Assembly: GCF_014041995.1 (NCBI RefSeq)
Contig: NZ_CP059492.1
Location: forward strand, 2,356,001 to 2,420,000
Direction of reading: 5' to 3'
DNA from: Changpingibacter yushuensis
GTDB taxonomy: Bacteria > Actinomycetota > Actinomycetes > Actinomycetales > Actinomycetaceae
Length of the DNA: 64,000 nucleotides
This document shows positions 16,433-25,656 of this stretch, piece by piece. The position numbers and the translations under genes were made by a program. Within the stretch, counting starts at the first letter, position 1, and each line of letters starts with the position of its first letter. The notes under the pieces are model-generated. The model had not been told where the DNA came from. It did not search any database and was given only the letters and a program-made list of their open reading frames with translations.

Positions 16433-17818
16433 TTAGCCTTCGATTCGCTGACTCTGGATCTCCAGTGCTGCGCGTTCCTCATCTGACTGCTTGAAGAGCT
16501 TCATGGCTGCCACGAGAACGACACCAATGCATCCCATCATGCCCAACACGATTAGGCCCGCCGACTCGTTTGGAGCGTCAGGCGTTCCCCATACTGATTG
16601 GGAAGCCCACGTGCGCATGAGTGGTGCCAGCCAGCCACCCAAGTTACCGACTGCATTGATGAGCCCCGTGGCGCCGGCCAAAGCCGCTCCCGACAAGTAT
16701 CGCGTCGGCAATTGCCAAAAGATTGGCTGGGCACACACGAATCCGACAGCAGCAATCGAAAGCAGGCTCAAAGCTGGTACCGGTGCATGGAGGAAGAAGG
16801 CCGAGCCTGCGATACCCACACCAGAGAACGCCAACATGACTCCAGCAAGGAATCCATGATTCTGCTTTCGGTCCGCTATCTTGGGGATGATCAACACACC
16901 AACAAGCGCGACCGTCCAAGGAATTGCGGTGATCAACGCTGCTTGGAAGCCAGCCGACTGGCCGGTCATGGTGGTCACCTGCTTTGGCAGGAAGAACGTC
17001 AGACCATACACGGATGCTTGAATGCACAAATAGATGAGGCAGAAGTACAAGATTCTCGGATTGACGAGCGCTTGAACCCAAGTGATTGGCCTTGCCTTCT
17101 CTTTGGCAGCTTCCTCGATCTCAATCTGGGCACTCAAGTGGGACCGTTCTTCAGACGTCAGCCACTTGGCGTGCACCGGGCGATCTACTAGGACGAACGG
17201 ACAGATGATTCCAACTATGATTGCGAGACCGCCCTCAACCATGAACATCCAATGGATGCCATCCATACCCAACACGCCATGCAACTCGAGAAGACCACCG
17301 GAGAGGGGATTACCAATTATGTTCGCGATTGGCAGGCCCATGTAGAAGAGGCCCGTTGCCCATGCTCGTCGGGCGGCTGGATACCAGTAAGTCAGATATA
17401 GCATGACGCCCGGGAAGAATCCTGCCTCTGCAACACCGAGAAGGAACCGTAGTGCATAGAAGCTCGTTGGCCCTTGGACAAACATGAAGCAAGCAGCAAC
17501 GATGCCCCATGTAATCATGATGCGAGTCATCCACCAGCGGGCGCCCACCTTGTGCATGATGAGGTTTGACGGCACCTCAAAGATCGCATAGCCAATGAAG
17601 AAGAGGGTGGCACCGAACGTATATGCCATCGTTGAGATACCATAATCGGCTTCCCACTCCTGCTGTGCCCATCCCAAGTTCGTACGATCAATGAACGCAA
17701 TCACGTACATGAGGAGCAGGAATGGGATGAGGTGCTTCGTCACCTTCTTCAAAGCAGCCGCTACGATCTCTCTATCGGGAGATGTGACGGTCTGCAGTGT
17801 TTCTTCACGAGTCTTCAC
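16433..17818 (-). CDS. MFS transporter, anion:cation symporter (ACS) type
   Basis: 461 residues with about 12 hydrophobic segments. The first helix FLLLMYVIAFIDRTNLGWAQ carries the FIDRxNLG motif of the ACS family (galactonate, tartrate, glucarate and related organic-anion symporters). Loop 2-3 has EVPSNLIMHKVGARWWMTR, and helix 4 has RFLLGVAEAGFFPGVMLYL with TYWYPAARR. GTG at 17818 is preceded by AAGGAGG; an in-frame start 27 bases earlier lacks one. It lies between the TIM-barrel isomerase gene upstream and the SDR gene 62 bp downstream. Together with the FCD regulator this suggests uptake of a sugar acid or other small carboxylate. Confidence 0.9.
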   Translation of the reverse strand: MKTREETLQTVTSPDREIVAAALKKVTKHLIPFLLLMYVIAFIDRTNLGWAQQEWEADYGISTMAYTFGATLFFIGYAIFEVPSNLIMHKVGARWWMTRIMITWGIVAACFMFVQGPTSFYALRFLLGVAEAGFFPGVMLYLTYWYPAARRAWATGLFYMGLPIANIIGNPLSGGLLELHGVLGMDGIHWMFMVEGGLAIIVGIICPFVLVDRPVHAKWLTSEERSHLSAQIEIEEAAKEKARPITWVQALVNPRILYFCLIYLCIQASVYGLTFFLPKQVTTMTGQSAGFQAALITAIPWTVALVGVLIIPKIADRKQNHGFLAGVMLAFSGVGIAGSAFFLHAPVPALSLLSIAAVGFVCAQPIFWQLPTRYLSGAALAGATGLINAVGNLGGWLAPLMRTWASQSVWGTPDAPNESAGLIVLGMMGCIGVVLVAAMKLFKQSDEERAALEIQSQRIEG

Positions 17819-17996
17819 TAGTGACCTCCTTGTCACTTGGCACATGACAACCCTGCCATATGCGGAAACGAGTGTTCAGCACGAACGCTTTCTCTTCGTT
17901 GAGATCACGCGTTTGTACGAATTGAACGTGTTGACCAGCGGCAAATAGACCACTGGTAGACCTGATACAGAGGGCGAGCCTCCAAGGATCTAACGA

Positions 17997-18914
17997 TCAG
18001 CGAAGCGCTGACTTGAGGATTTGGCGAATGTACTCAGCGTTTTCGGCTCCGACACCGAGCCAATCCGATCCATAATGTTCGACCATGAAAGGTCCCTCAT
18101 AGCCAAGCTGCAGAGCGCGACGAATGATGGCACGGTAATTGATCGTGCCATACTTCAAAGGAACTGGAGCCGACATAAACGAGCCCGTAGCGGGATCCTC
18201 GTCGCGGATATAGTTCTTGATGTGCCAATAATTCGCGTAAGGAAGCACCTTCTCAAACATCTCCTGGTAAGGAGGCATCGGGCGATGTAGCCGAATCAAG
18301 TTGCCAATATCAGGGTTGATGCCGACAGCCGGATGATCCACAGTCTTGTAGAAGTCAATGGCATCATCCGCAGTTCCACAGAATGTGTCCTCGTACATCT
18401 CAAGGCTGATCTGCAACCCCAATGACTGAGCATGGTCCGCGAGTTCCCGAGTGCGTTCGGCCGCTCTCATCTTGTCATCGGGATTCGACTTGAATCCATC
18501 TTCGAGCCAAAACCACAGTGCCTTCTTCTGGGCCGGCACCAAGTCCTCTAGAAAACCGATGTTCACAAACCCGGCCCCTAGGTCAGACGCCCTCTCAATA
18601 GTTCTGTGGATACGCGCTAGGTTCTCGTCGCCGTTCTGCGCATCAACCACAGAGTTACGGCCGATAGATATTGCAGTTACTGAGAGGCCAGTCTCCTTGA
18701 GCAAACCCTTGAATTCCCCATACCGGCTGGCACTCAAGTCTGCGACCGGCACCCAGTCATCCATCGGGTCAAAGCAGGTGAATCCCAACTCTGCCACCTG
18801 AATCAACTGTTCCCGCCACACCTCGGCTGGCGCATCGGCAATTGGGGCACCATCGTCTGTGACTGGCCCCCAGCTCATCTTCGCAGCGATAGGCCATCCC
18901 TCGGCTGTATACAT
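17997..18914 (-). CDS. Sugar phosphate isomerase/epimerase-like TIM-barrel protein
   Basis: 305 residues of the AP-endonuclease-2 / xylose-isomerase-like superfamily. Visible blocks: VAELGFTCFDPMDDW early, LGLQISLEMYEDTFCG (metal-binding Glu), HPAVGINPDIGNL (Asp region), YWHIKNYIRDED (His ligand) and GYEGPFMVEHYGSDW (final Glu). This order of Glu, Asp, His and Glu ligands matches divalent-metal TIM-barrel epimerases. ATG at 18914 follows GGAGGA. It is the first gene of the minus-strand operon that continues into the MFS and SDR genes, with a 178-bp gap before the MFS gene. A 16-bp perfect palindrome lies 39 bases upstream. Substrate unknown. Confidence 0.8.
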   Translation of the reverse strand: MYTAEGWPIAAKMSWGPVTDDGAPIADAPAEVWREQLIQVAELGFTCFDPMDDWVPVADLSASRYGEFKGLLKETGLSVTAISIGRNSVVDAQNGDENLARIHRTIERASDLGAGFVNIGFLEDLVPAQKKALWFWLEDGFKSNPDDKMRAAERTRELADHAQSLGLQISLEMYEDTFCGTADDAIDFYKTVDHPAVGINPDIGNLIRLHRPMPPYQEMFEKVLPYANYWHIKNYIRDEDPATGSFMSAPVPLKYGTINYRAIIRRALQLGYEGPFMVEHYGSDWLGVGAENAEYIRQILKSALR

Positions 18915-18947
18915 GAGTCCTCCTTGTTCGCTCCATTGCGTACCTTA

Positions 18948-18968
18948 ATCATAGATCCTATAGGATCT
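18948..18968. promoter_or_regulatory. Palindromic operator upstream of the TIM-barrel operon
   Basis: AGATCCTATAGGATCT (18953-18968) is a perfect 16-bp palindrome. It overlaps ATCATAGAT (18948-18956), the reverse complement of the string before the GntR gene. The position suits a repressor site for the isomerase - MFS - SDR operon. Confidence 0.55.
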
Positions 18969-19430
18969 TCTAAATCAAATTTGGTCGAATGTGACACGCA
19001 TCACGCTGGGTCGGTCTTATAAAGATCTGTATTGGGAGTTCCCATAGACTCTTGCCTTGGAGAGCTCATCAGTCGCACGCCACCAAACGCACCGCATCGA
19101 TATCTCAAGTTAACGTCGCACTTCTCGTCCCGGTGTGTGAGATCCCGTCTTCTTGTAGCCGAGCGGTCAGGTCGAGGTGAATCCAACCTCGTCCAATTGC
19201 CATTGACGAATGGTCCACTCGGAACCACCGTGTTTCGCCCGTCAGCGGCAGGCCGCTCAAGTATGCGTCAAGGCCACGCGGCGTTGTGGTCAGTTCACAT
19301 GTGACTCACTCACATGTATGAGCTGGGAACCTGGCATCTCCGAGTCAAGTAACTGCCCTCCAGCTACCGGCTAGGTGGTACGCGAGACTGCAGGCGCTCG
19401 TACCCGGCACTTTCATAGGAAACCCCTTAT
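18969..19430. other. Intergenic region without a gene
   Basis: About 460 bases between the TIM-barrel promoter and the PTS terminator. I see one small inverted repeat (ACATGTGA / TCACATGT, 19297-19317, 5-nt loop) and no convincing coding frame or RNA gene. Confidence 0.5.
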
Positions 19431-19476
19431 CAACGGAGTGTCCCCCGAAGGCACACCCTCGGGGGACACTCCGTTG
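19431..19476 (-). terminator. Terminator of the PTS operon
   Basis: CAACGGAGTGTCCCCCGA pairs perfectly with 19459-19476 (18 bp, 10-nt loop), 12 bp beyond the IIC stop. It lacks a strong T-run on the minus strand. Confidence 0.75.
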
Positions 19477-19488
19477 CGCAGAGTAACG

Positions 19489-20982
19489 TTACTTTCGGCG
19501 TGCCTCCTTGGCAGCTTCCGCGGCAGCCTTCTCCTCCGCCTTAACTTCGGCAATGAACTCCGAATGGCCCAGAGCGGGCTCCCAGCCCTTGTCCACCACA
19601 CGGCGCTGCCACACCGAGGCAAGCAGCACCAGAACAATGCCAATGACCAGCACGATGCCGATACCCAGAACGCCTCCGGGCTTGATGCCGTTTCCAATGA
19701 GGAAGCCGTACCAACCGAAGTCGGCGTCGCCAAATGTTGTATTAGCAAATCCGAGCGAACCGAGCACCTTCAGAAGCATCGCGGGAAGGAACGTAATGAG
19801 CACGCCGTTAGCGAATGCGCCAAGCATCGCACCACGGCGGCCGCCCGTCGCGTTTCCAAACACGCCAGCTGCACCACCCGTGAAGAAGTGAGGAACCATG
19901 CCAGGCAAGATGAGTGCTAGGCCAAATGCCGGACCAAACACGGTGGCAAGCAGCGCGAGCGAAACAACTCCGCCGGTGAAGGAGAACACAAAGCCCACCA
20001 ACACTGCATTGGGTGCGTACGGGAAAACAATCGGGCAATCAAGAGCGGGCACTGCACCCGGAACAACCTTCGCAGCAATACCTTGGAAAGCGGGGACGAT
20101 CTCACCAAGGATGATTCGGACACCGTAGAGGATGATGGCCACGCCCACGCCAAACGTCAGTCCACTAGTCAAGGATGACATGATGTACGCGCCAGTATCC
20201 GAGGAGCCGAACAGCGCAAATGCCTCATCTGATCCCACTGCAATCAGGTACCACACTGAGAAGACGGCATAGAAGAGCACCATAGAGAGTGCCGTTGCCA
20301 CCATCGAATCGCGCAAGAAGTTCAATCCTTGAGGAAGCTTGAGATCCTCAGTGGACTTCGACCTCTTGCCTACAGCTGCACCAACAGCACCAGAGGTTAT
20401 GTAACCCAGAGTTCCGAAGTGACCGATGGCCACGGAGTTGTTACCGGTGATCTTCTTGGTGAATGGATGAGCGAACGCAGGCATGATTACCATGATGACG
20501 CCAAGCAGAATGGCGCCCACGATCACAATCAGCGCCTCATCCACGGAAGCAGTCGCAAGCACAACCGTGAGCATTGTTGCCATGAAGAAGATGTGATGCC
20601 CAGTAAGGAACACGTACTTAAGCGGGGTGAAGCGTGCCAAGAGCAGCGCAACCACGAAGCCCAGAATCATGACGTAAGCAGTGGTGCCACCAAACTGTTC
20701 CTGCGCGATTGAAACGATCGCTTCGTTCGTGGGAACCACACCCTGCGCGCCCGTTGCGCCGAGAATCATTGTTCCCAGCGGATCGAGCGAGGTTGTCACG
20801 ACCGCAGCACCTGCAGAGAGAATGAAGAAGCCCATAATGGCTTTGAGTGCGCCACCAACAACCTGACCAACAGGACGCTTGAGTGCCGCCAAGCCCACGG
20901 CCACAATGATGCCAACAAGGAATGCAGGGACTGCAAGAATCTGGTTGACAAGGAAGTTCGCGATATCAACTACGACATTCAC
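19489..20982 (-). CDS. PTS permease component IIC, ascorbate/galactitol (UlaA/SgaT) type
   Basis: 497 residues, about 11-12 hydrophobic segments, of the EIIC-GAT class. Characteristic stretches: IMGFFILSAGAAVV, LARFTPLKYVFLTGHHIFFMATM, SVAIGHFGTLGYITSGAVGA and GEIVPAFQGIAAKVVPGAVPALDCPIVFPYAPNAV with the substrate-site Pro/Asp-Cys region. A charged Lys/Glu/Ala tail of about 25 residues ends the protein. GTG at 20982 follows AAGGAG, 9 bp after IIB. It forms a complete PTS with the upstream IIA and IIB genes. UlaA homologues carry L-ascorbate in enterobacteria; here the divergent transketolase hints at a pentose or pentitol instead. Confidence 0.92.
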   Translation of the reverse strand: MNVVVDIANFLVNQILAVPAFLVGIIVAVGLAALKRPVGQVVGGALKAIMGFFILSAGAAVVTTSLDPLGTMILGATGAQGVVPTNEAIVSIAQEQFGGTTAYVMILGFVVALLLARFTPLKYVFLTGHHIFFMATMLTVVLATASVDEALIVIVGAILLGVIMVIMPAFAHPFTKKITGNNSVAIGHFGTLGYITSGAVGAAVGKRSKSTEDLKLPQGLNFLRDSMVATALSMVLFYAVFSVWYLIAVGSDEAFALFGSSDTGAYIMSSLTSGLTFGVGVAIILYGVRIILGEIVPAFQGIAAKVVPGAVPALDCPIVFPYAPNAVLVGFVFSFTGGVVSLALLATVFGPAFGLALILPGMVPHFFTGGAAGVFGNATGGRRGAMLGAFANGVLITFLPAMLLKVLGSLGFANTTFGDADFGWYGFLIGNGIKPGGVLGIGIVLVIGIVLVLLASVWQRRVVDKGWEPALGHSEFIAEVKAEEKAAAEAAKEARRK

Positions 20983-20991
20983 TATGACTCC

Positions 20992-21261
20992 TTATACATA
21001 TCGTTCGAGGACGGTCTTGATCTCGTCGACGTCGGTGAAGTTGTGAATCACTTCCACCGGCGTATCGACCGAAGAGAGCTGCTCCACCAGTTCTTCTGAG
21101 GTCAAAACGAGGTCAGCCATGGACGCAGCTCCGCGGGCCGCCGAAATATCGGAGGCCTCAGTTTCTGCGTAGACTCCGAGCTGCTGCAGCGCGTTGTCTG
21201 TGTTCATCTTCAGGATGATTGATGTGCCAATCCCCATCCCACACACCACGAGAATCTTCAT
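20992..21261 (-). CDS. PTS phosphocarrier component IIB, UlaB/SgaB type
   Basis: 89 residues. The phosphocysteine loop VVCGMGIGTSIILKM lies at residues 5-19, with Cys8 accepting phosphate from IIA and passing it to the sugar during transport by IIC. The rest follows the lactose/cellobiose-like IIB fold, with DLVLTSEELVEQL. Its ATG overlaps the IIA stop by four bases (ATGA), indicating translational coupling. Confidence 0.93.
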   Translation of the reverse strand: MKILVVCGMGIGTSIILKMNTDNALQQLGVYAETEASDISAARGAASMADLVLTSEELVEQLSSVDTPVEVIHNFTDVDEIKTVLERYV

Positions 21262-21731
21262 CGTGTGGTCCTTTCAAAATCTGAAATTGCTTGCCGTACC
21301 GCTTCTGGCGAATCCAGGGAAGCGAGTTGCTCCAAGCGATCCTTGTCCGAAACCAAAGCGGCAAGCTGTGCCATGGCCGTCAGGTGCTCATTGTGGTCGC
21401 GTGCAGCAAGTCCAATGACCAGCCGCACGGGATCGTTGCGAGAGGAACCGAATTCAACTGGATGGAGTAAACCGACCCATGAAAGACCCGTGCGAAGAAC
21501 GGATGGTGACGGACGTGAGTGTGCCAGCGCAAGTCCTGGGGCGATCACGATGTATGGCCCCAGATTCTTCACCGTCTCAATCATCTCCTCGGTGTAAGGA
21601 GGCTCTGTAATCCCCCCTGCTACCAACGCCTCGCCTGCGGCGCGGATAGCACCCTCCCAACTTGAGGCGTCAACCAACGTCACGGTGGACTCGGATGGCA
21701 GGAGTTCCAACAGCGAACTCGAACTAGGCAT
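21258..21731 (-). CDS. PTS component IIA, mannitol/fructose/ascorbate (EIIA-2) type
   Basis: 157 residues of the PTS_EIIA_2 family. The active-site His is in GLALAHSRPS (about residue 69), which receives phosphate from HPr. EMIETVKNLGPYIVIAPG before it and EHLTAMAQLAALVSD after it are standard family blocks. First gene of the IIA-IIB-IIC operon; start ATG 21731 follows an AGAGAGG stretch. The gene is divergent from the ROK regulator, with a shared 287-bp promoter region that holds a perfect inverted repeat. Confidence 0.92.
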   Translation of the reverse strand: MPSSSSLLELLPSESTVTLVDASSWEGAIRAAGEALVAGGITEPPYTEEMIETVKNLGPYIVIAPGLALAHSRPSPSVLRTGLSWVGLLHPVEFGSSRNDPVRLVIGLAARDHNEHLTAMAQLAALVSDKDRLEQLASLDSPEAVRQAISDFERTTR

Positions 21732-21867
21732 CTTTGCCTCTCTTCTCGTGTGTATGTGCAGATCTCTCGCGTGATTCCCCAGAACGATTACTCGGAAGAC
21801 GCAACGTCACTTGGGCCGCACTGCTTGAGCAGTTCCTATCTTGCCTCACTTGAGACTACTTTTGTAT

Positions 21868-21886
21868 ATCAATTTCCAAAATTGAT
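21868..21886. promoter_or_regulatory. Inverted repeat between the PTS and ROK genes
   Basis: ATCAATTT-CCA-AAATTGAT, a perfect 8-bp inverted repeat with a 3-nt centre, in the divergent promoter region. It is the best candidate operator for the adjacent ROK regulator. No second copy was found in the window. Confidence 0.6.
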
Positions 21887-22018
21887 GAGTTTCGCTAAAG
21901 GTTATTTCGCGGCACAATAGAAAGTGCAGCTCTTCCAGACGGGAAGATGAGCCCGGATACACCATTTCCACCCCACACCGTGGGGGCAAGACACCCGCAT
22001 TCGAAGGATTGAATCCCT

Positions 22019-23308
22019 GTGGTTATGACTGAATCAGCCTCACCGGCCTCGGCAATCGTCGAAGTGCTCAGGCGCAGACAATCCACGCAGGCCGAAATCA
22101 TGGAAGCCACGGGGCTCTCGCGCGTGACGATACATGGACAGCTAGGGGCCCTCGAAGAGGCCGGCGTGGTGTGCCAAGGACCGCGAACTGTCGAGACCGG
22201 CGGGCGTCCAGCTCGCAGGTACAAACTGGATCCTTCATACGGCCGCGTGTTGGTAGCGGACATTGGAACCTCAGTGGTGCGCACGGGCGTGGCCTCCATA
22301 GACGGGAGTTTGCTGGCGTCGTCGTCGGCACAAATACCCGCATTCGAGAATCCGGACGAAGCTCTCCGCGAGTTGTTTGACGCGTTCGCCAGAATGCGCG
22401 CCATGGACTCAATCCCGATTCGTGCCATATCAGTGGGGATTCCCGTGCCCGTGAACCCGCATACGGGCCGGCCACAGGTATCGGCGCGCCACTCGCAATG
22501 GCGTTCACAAGAGCTCCCCGAGAAGCTGGCGGGCTTCTGTGACGGGCCGTTTCTCGTGGCCCACGATGTTGACCTTATGGCACTCGCGGAGCAGCGAACT
22601 GTTCGGCCTGATACCTCAGTGCTCATGCTGATTAAGGTGGGCATGGGCATCGGGTGTTCGGTGATCTACCGAGGTGAACCGATAGTCGGCGAAACCGGTG
22701 GAGCTTTCGAGATCGGCCACATGCAAGGCACGCACGTGCACTCGCGCGGTGCTGGGCGCGTGAGATGCCCCCGCGGTCACGACGATTGCCTCGAGTCAGT
22801 TGCCGGCGGGCGTGCTATCGCATCATCGCTGATGTGGGAAGGTATTTCAGCTACCTCCTCAACCGAAATCATGAATCTGGCGGTGGCCGGAAACACGCTT
22901 GTGCGCGATGAACTGTATGCCACCGGAAGAAAAGTTGGCGAAGCGGCAGCTCCACTGATCAACATGCTTAACCCTGGCGTAATCGTGGTGGGAGGAAACC
23001 TTACTGCCTACTCCGATCTGGTCTCGCAAGGGTTCCGTGAGTCCGCGCTGCTTGGCACGGCGCAGGTGGTGCGCGATGCCGTCCAGATAGTCCCCGCCAA
23101 GCTGGGCACGCAGGGCGGCTTGATTGGCGCCTCACTTGTTGCGCTGGATTCGGTTCTTTCCTCCGATAGTCTCGCAACCGCTATCGCAGGCAATGGTGGT
23201 TCCGACGACGGCGCCCGCGGCTCCCGTTCTACGCGCGATGACAGTTCCGATGACGATGCCGAAGATTCTGACGCTGCTTCACTGGAGAACGACGCCACTG
23301 TGCGCTGA
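22019..23308 (+). CDS. ROK-family transcriptional regulator
   Basis: 429 residues. N-terminal winged HTH (STQAEIMEATGLSRVTIHGQLGAL, residues about 22-45), then a ROK domain with VLVADIGTSVVRTGVA, ISVGIPVPVN, IKVGMGIGCSVI and a zinc-site variant GHMQGTHVH...RCPRGHDDCLE. The last 45 residues are a Ser/Asp/Glu-rich acidic tail absent from xylR. GTG at 22019 has AAGGA at 10-nt spacing; an ATG two codons later is the alternative. It is divergent from the PTS operon and 85 bp upstream of transketolase on the same strand, so it probably controls both by sensing the PTS sugar or its phosphate. Confidence 0.87.
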   Translation: MVMTESASPASAIVEVLRRRQSTQAEIMEATGLSRVTIHGQLGALEEAGVVCQGPRTVETGGRPARRYKLDPSYGRVLVADIGTSVVRTGVASIDGSLLASSSAQIPAFENPDEALRELFDAFARMRAMDSIPIRAISVGIPVPVNPHTGRPQVSARHSQWRSQELPEKLAGFCDGPFLVAHDVDLMALAEQRTVRPDTSVLMLIKVGMGIGCSVIYRGEPIVGETGGAFEIGHMQGTHVHSRGAGRVRCPRGHDDCLESVAGGRAIASSLMWEGISATSSTEIMNLAVAGNTLVRDELYATGRKVGEAAAPLINMLNPGVIVVGGNLTAYSDLVSQGFRESALLGTAQVVRDAVQIVPAKLGTQGGLIGASLVALDSVLSSDSLATAIAGNGGSDDGARGSRSTRDDSSDDDAEDSDAASLENDATVR

Positions 23309-23393
23309 GTGGTTACATCACTCGCGGCTTTCGCATAGTCTTATACAAAAGGGAACAGTCAGTGTCCTCCACCTCGTGCAAAGGAGCATGACC

Positions 23394-25442
23394 ATGACAG
23401 CCGTTCAATTCTCTCTGCCTGCGAGCGTCGAATCAGACATTATTCGCCACGCTAGGGTTATCCCTCTTGACGTGGTGCAAGCAAAAGGAAACGGACATGC
23501 CGGAACGGCAGTTGGATTGACTCCGCTCTCAACCACGCTGTACAACCATCACCTTCGGCACAACCCAGCCCATCCTGACTGGGTGGCGCGAGATCGGTTC
23601 ATCCTTTCGTGTGGCCACACATCGCTCTCGCTCTACCTTCAACTCTTCCTATCCGGCTACGGACTGGAGATGAGTGATCTCCAAGCTGCCCGCAAACTCG
23701 GCTCCATCACGCCCGGCCACCCTGAACGTGGAGTCACGGCAGGCGTCGAGATGTCCACTGGTCCGCTCGGGCAAGGACTCTGCGCGGCCGTTGGAGTAGC
23801 CATGGCCGAGCGCCGTGTCCGTGAGATGCTTACCCCCGGTCAGTCGCTGGACGAAAGCCCATTCGGATATCGGACGTGGTGTTTGGCCTCCGATGGTGAC
23901 ATGTTCGAAGGCATTTCTTCTGAAGCCGCGGCACTAGCGGGAACCGTGGGACTACCCGGGCTGATCGTGTTGTGGGACGACAACGGAATCAGTATTGACG
24001 GGCCAACATCAATTTCAACGCAAGAAGATGTAGCAGGGCGCTTCGCGAGCGCCGGATGGCGCGTGTTGGAGATTGGCGACGCCGAAAACACTGCGGCTAT
24101 CTCCCAAGCGCTTGATGCCGCCTGTGAGCCGGACTCGCAGGCTCGTCCGACCTTCATTCGGGTGCGCACTCGAATCGGAAACCCTATGCCCACGGTCGGC
24201 GGAACGTCCAAAGCACACGCAGGAGCAGTAGGGGCCGATGAGATCGCAGCCACTAAGCAGATCCTTGGTCTTGATCCACATGAGTCGTGTTCTATGCCGC
24301 AACCGCTTCTTGAGGCATCGCGCGAATGGGCGCGGCGCCGAGGGGCTGAGTTAGAGAAGAAGTGGGAGCAGGGGTATGCCACATGGCGATCGAACAACGC
24401 CGCTGGCGCCAAGTTGTTCGATCGCCTCGCATCTCAGGCGCTCCCTAAGGAGTGGGATGCCGAACTCCCTGACTTCACTGAGCAGACCCTTGCCACGCGG
24501 GTCGCCAGCGGGCAGGTGCTCACCTCGCTTGTCACTGCAATTCCGGAGATCTGGGGAGGCTCATGTGATCTCAGCGGCTCAACTTCGACCGATTGTGGCG
24601 GCGTACTTGAACCATTCACACGCGTACACGCTGGGCGTTCGGTTTACTTTGGGATTCGCGAGCACGCTCAGGCCGCAACGCTTTCTGGAATGTGCCTCTC
24701 AGGACTGACCCGGCCGTTCGGTTCCACTTACCTCGCCTTCTCGGATTATCAGAAACCAGCCATTCGGCTTGCCAGCATCATGAAGCTGCCATCGATCTTC
24801 ATCTGGACGCATGACTCCCTTGCAGTTGGTGAAGACGGCCCCACTCATCAGCCTGTGGAACAGATTGCGACTCTTCGTGCCGTTCCCGGATTCAGTGTCA
24901 TACGACCGGGAGACGCGTGGGAAACTCGAGCAGTGTGGACGCGGATTGTTTCTCGGAGGGACGGTCCCGTTGGCCTAGTTCTCTCACGTCAGAATCTTCC
25001 TGTACTCCACGAGTATCGGGACATCGTAGCCCAAGGAGCTCAGCGGGGAGGCTACGTGCTCGCGGACTTCCCCAGTGATTCACAACCACAGGTGATACTC
25101 ATAGCCACGGGCTCAGAGGTTCACGTTGCTCTGAAAGCTCGGGAGCGACTCGCACACAGTGGTATCAGCGCCCGGGTAGTCTCCATGCCCTGCGTGGAGT
25201 GGTTCGAGGCGCAGAATCAGAAGTATCGGGATTCCGTGTTGCCTCCGTTGTTGCGCGCCCGAGTCAGCGTGGAAGCAGGAATTGGTGCACCGTGGGGCGC
25301 ATACGTGGGACTCGACGGCGCGTGTGTTAGCGTCGAGCAGTTCGGGCAATCCGGCGACGGCGCCGTTCAACTCGCCGATGCAGGTTTCACTGCTGACCAC
25401 GTGTCCGCTGTTGCCACGCGCATTGTGAACCAGCTTCTCTGA
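23394..25442 (+). CDS. tkt: Transketolase
   Basis: 682 residues from the ATG at 23394, seven bases after AAAGGAG; the ATG two codons earlier is too close to the ribosome site. Thiamine-diphosphate enzyme that moves two-carbon units between pentose-phosphate sugars. Visible: KGNGHAGTAVGLTPL (His), MSTGPLGQGLC, the ThDP motif SDGDMFEGISSEAA...WDDNGISIDG, FGIREHAQAATLSGM (catalytic Glu) and THDSLAVGEDGPTHQPVEQ. The N-terminal 'GHAG' loop is intact. It is probably an inducible catabolic copy, since it follows a sugar-sensing ROK regulator and faces a PTS. It would channel xylulose 5-phosphate or a tetrose phosphate produced by the neighbouring pathways. Confidence 0.93.
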   Translation: MTAVQFSLPASVESDIIRHARVIPLDVVQAKGNGHAGTAVGLTPLSTTLYNHHLRHNPAHPDWVARDRFILSCGHTSLSLYLQLFLSGYGLEMSDLQAARKLGSITPGHPERGVTAGVEMSTGPLGQGLCAAVGVAMAERRVREMLTPGQSLDESPFGYRTWCLASDGDMFEGISSEAAALAGTVGLPGLIVLWDDNGISIDGPTSISTQEDVAGRFASAGWRVLEIGDAENTAAISQALDAACEPDSQARPTFIRVRTRIGNPMPTVGGTSKAHAGAVGADEIAATKQILGLDPHESCSMPQPLLEASREWARRRGAELEKKWEQGYATWRSNNAAGAKLFDRLASQALPKEWDAELPDFTEQTLATRVASGQVLTSLVTAIPEIWGGSCDLSGSTSTDCGGVLEPFTRVHAGRSVYFGIREHAQAATLSGMCLSGLTRPFGSTYLAFSDYQKPAIRLASIMKLPSIFIWTHDSLAVGEDGPTHQPVEQIATLRAVPGFSVIRPGDAWETRAVWTRIVSRRDGPVGLVLSRQNLPVLHEYRDIVAQGAQRGGYVLADFPSDSQPQVILIATGSEVHVALKARERLAHSGISARVVSMPCVEWFEAQNQKYRDSVLPPLLRARVSVEAGIGAPWGAYVGLDGACVSVEQFGQSGDGAVQLADAGFTADHVSAVATRIVNQLL

Positions 25443-25599
25443 ACATCGCAAGGTCGGTGCCCTAGCTTGACCTATCCCCATGGCCGTAACCAAACCAGAC
25501 TCTAGGACCAGACTCCAGCCCGGCCCCTGACCCAAGTCTCCTGACCCAAGTGACCGGCCCAAGTCCCCACCCGGACTATGCACCAATCTCAGCGTAAAC

Positions 25600-25647
25600 A
25601 AGGGTGTGCGGGGCGAGCCAAAATCTTGGCTCGCCCCGCACACCCTT
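25600..25647. terminator. Bidirectional terminator, transketolase / clpC
   Basis: A perfect 22-bp stem with a 4-nt loop: 25600-25621 (starting AAGGGTGTGCGG) pairs with 25626-25647. It lies between the convergent ends of transketolase and clpC. No T-run, but the stability is exceptional. Confidence 0.85.
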
Positions 25648-25656
25648 AGCAACTTG

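Noticed and set aside
21895-22650. 251-codon minus-strand frame over the second ROK gene
   Set aside because: It is antisense to a well-defined HTH-ROK protein and would run into the PTS promoter region.
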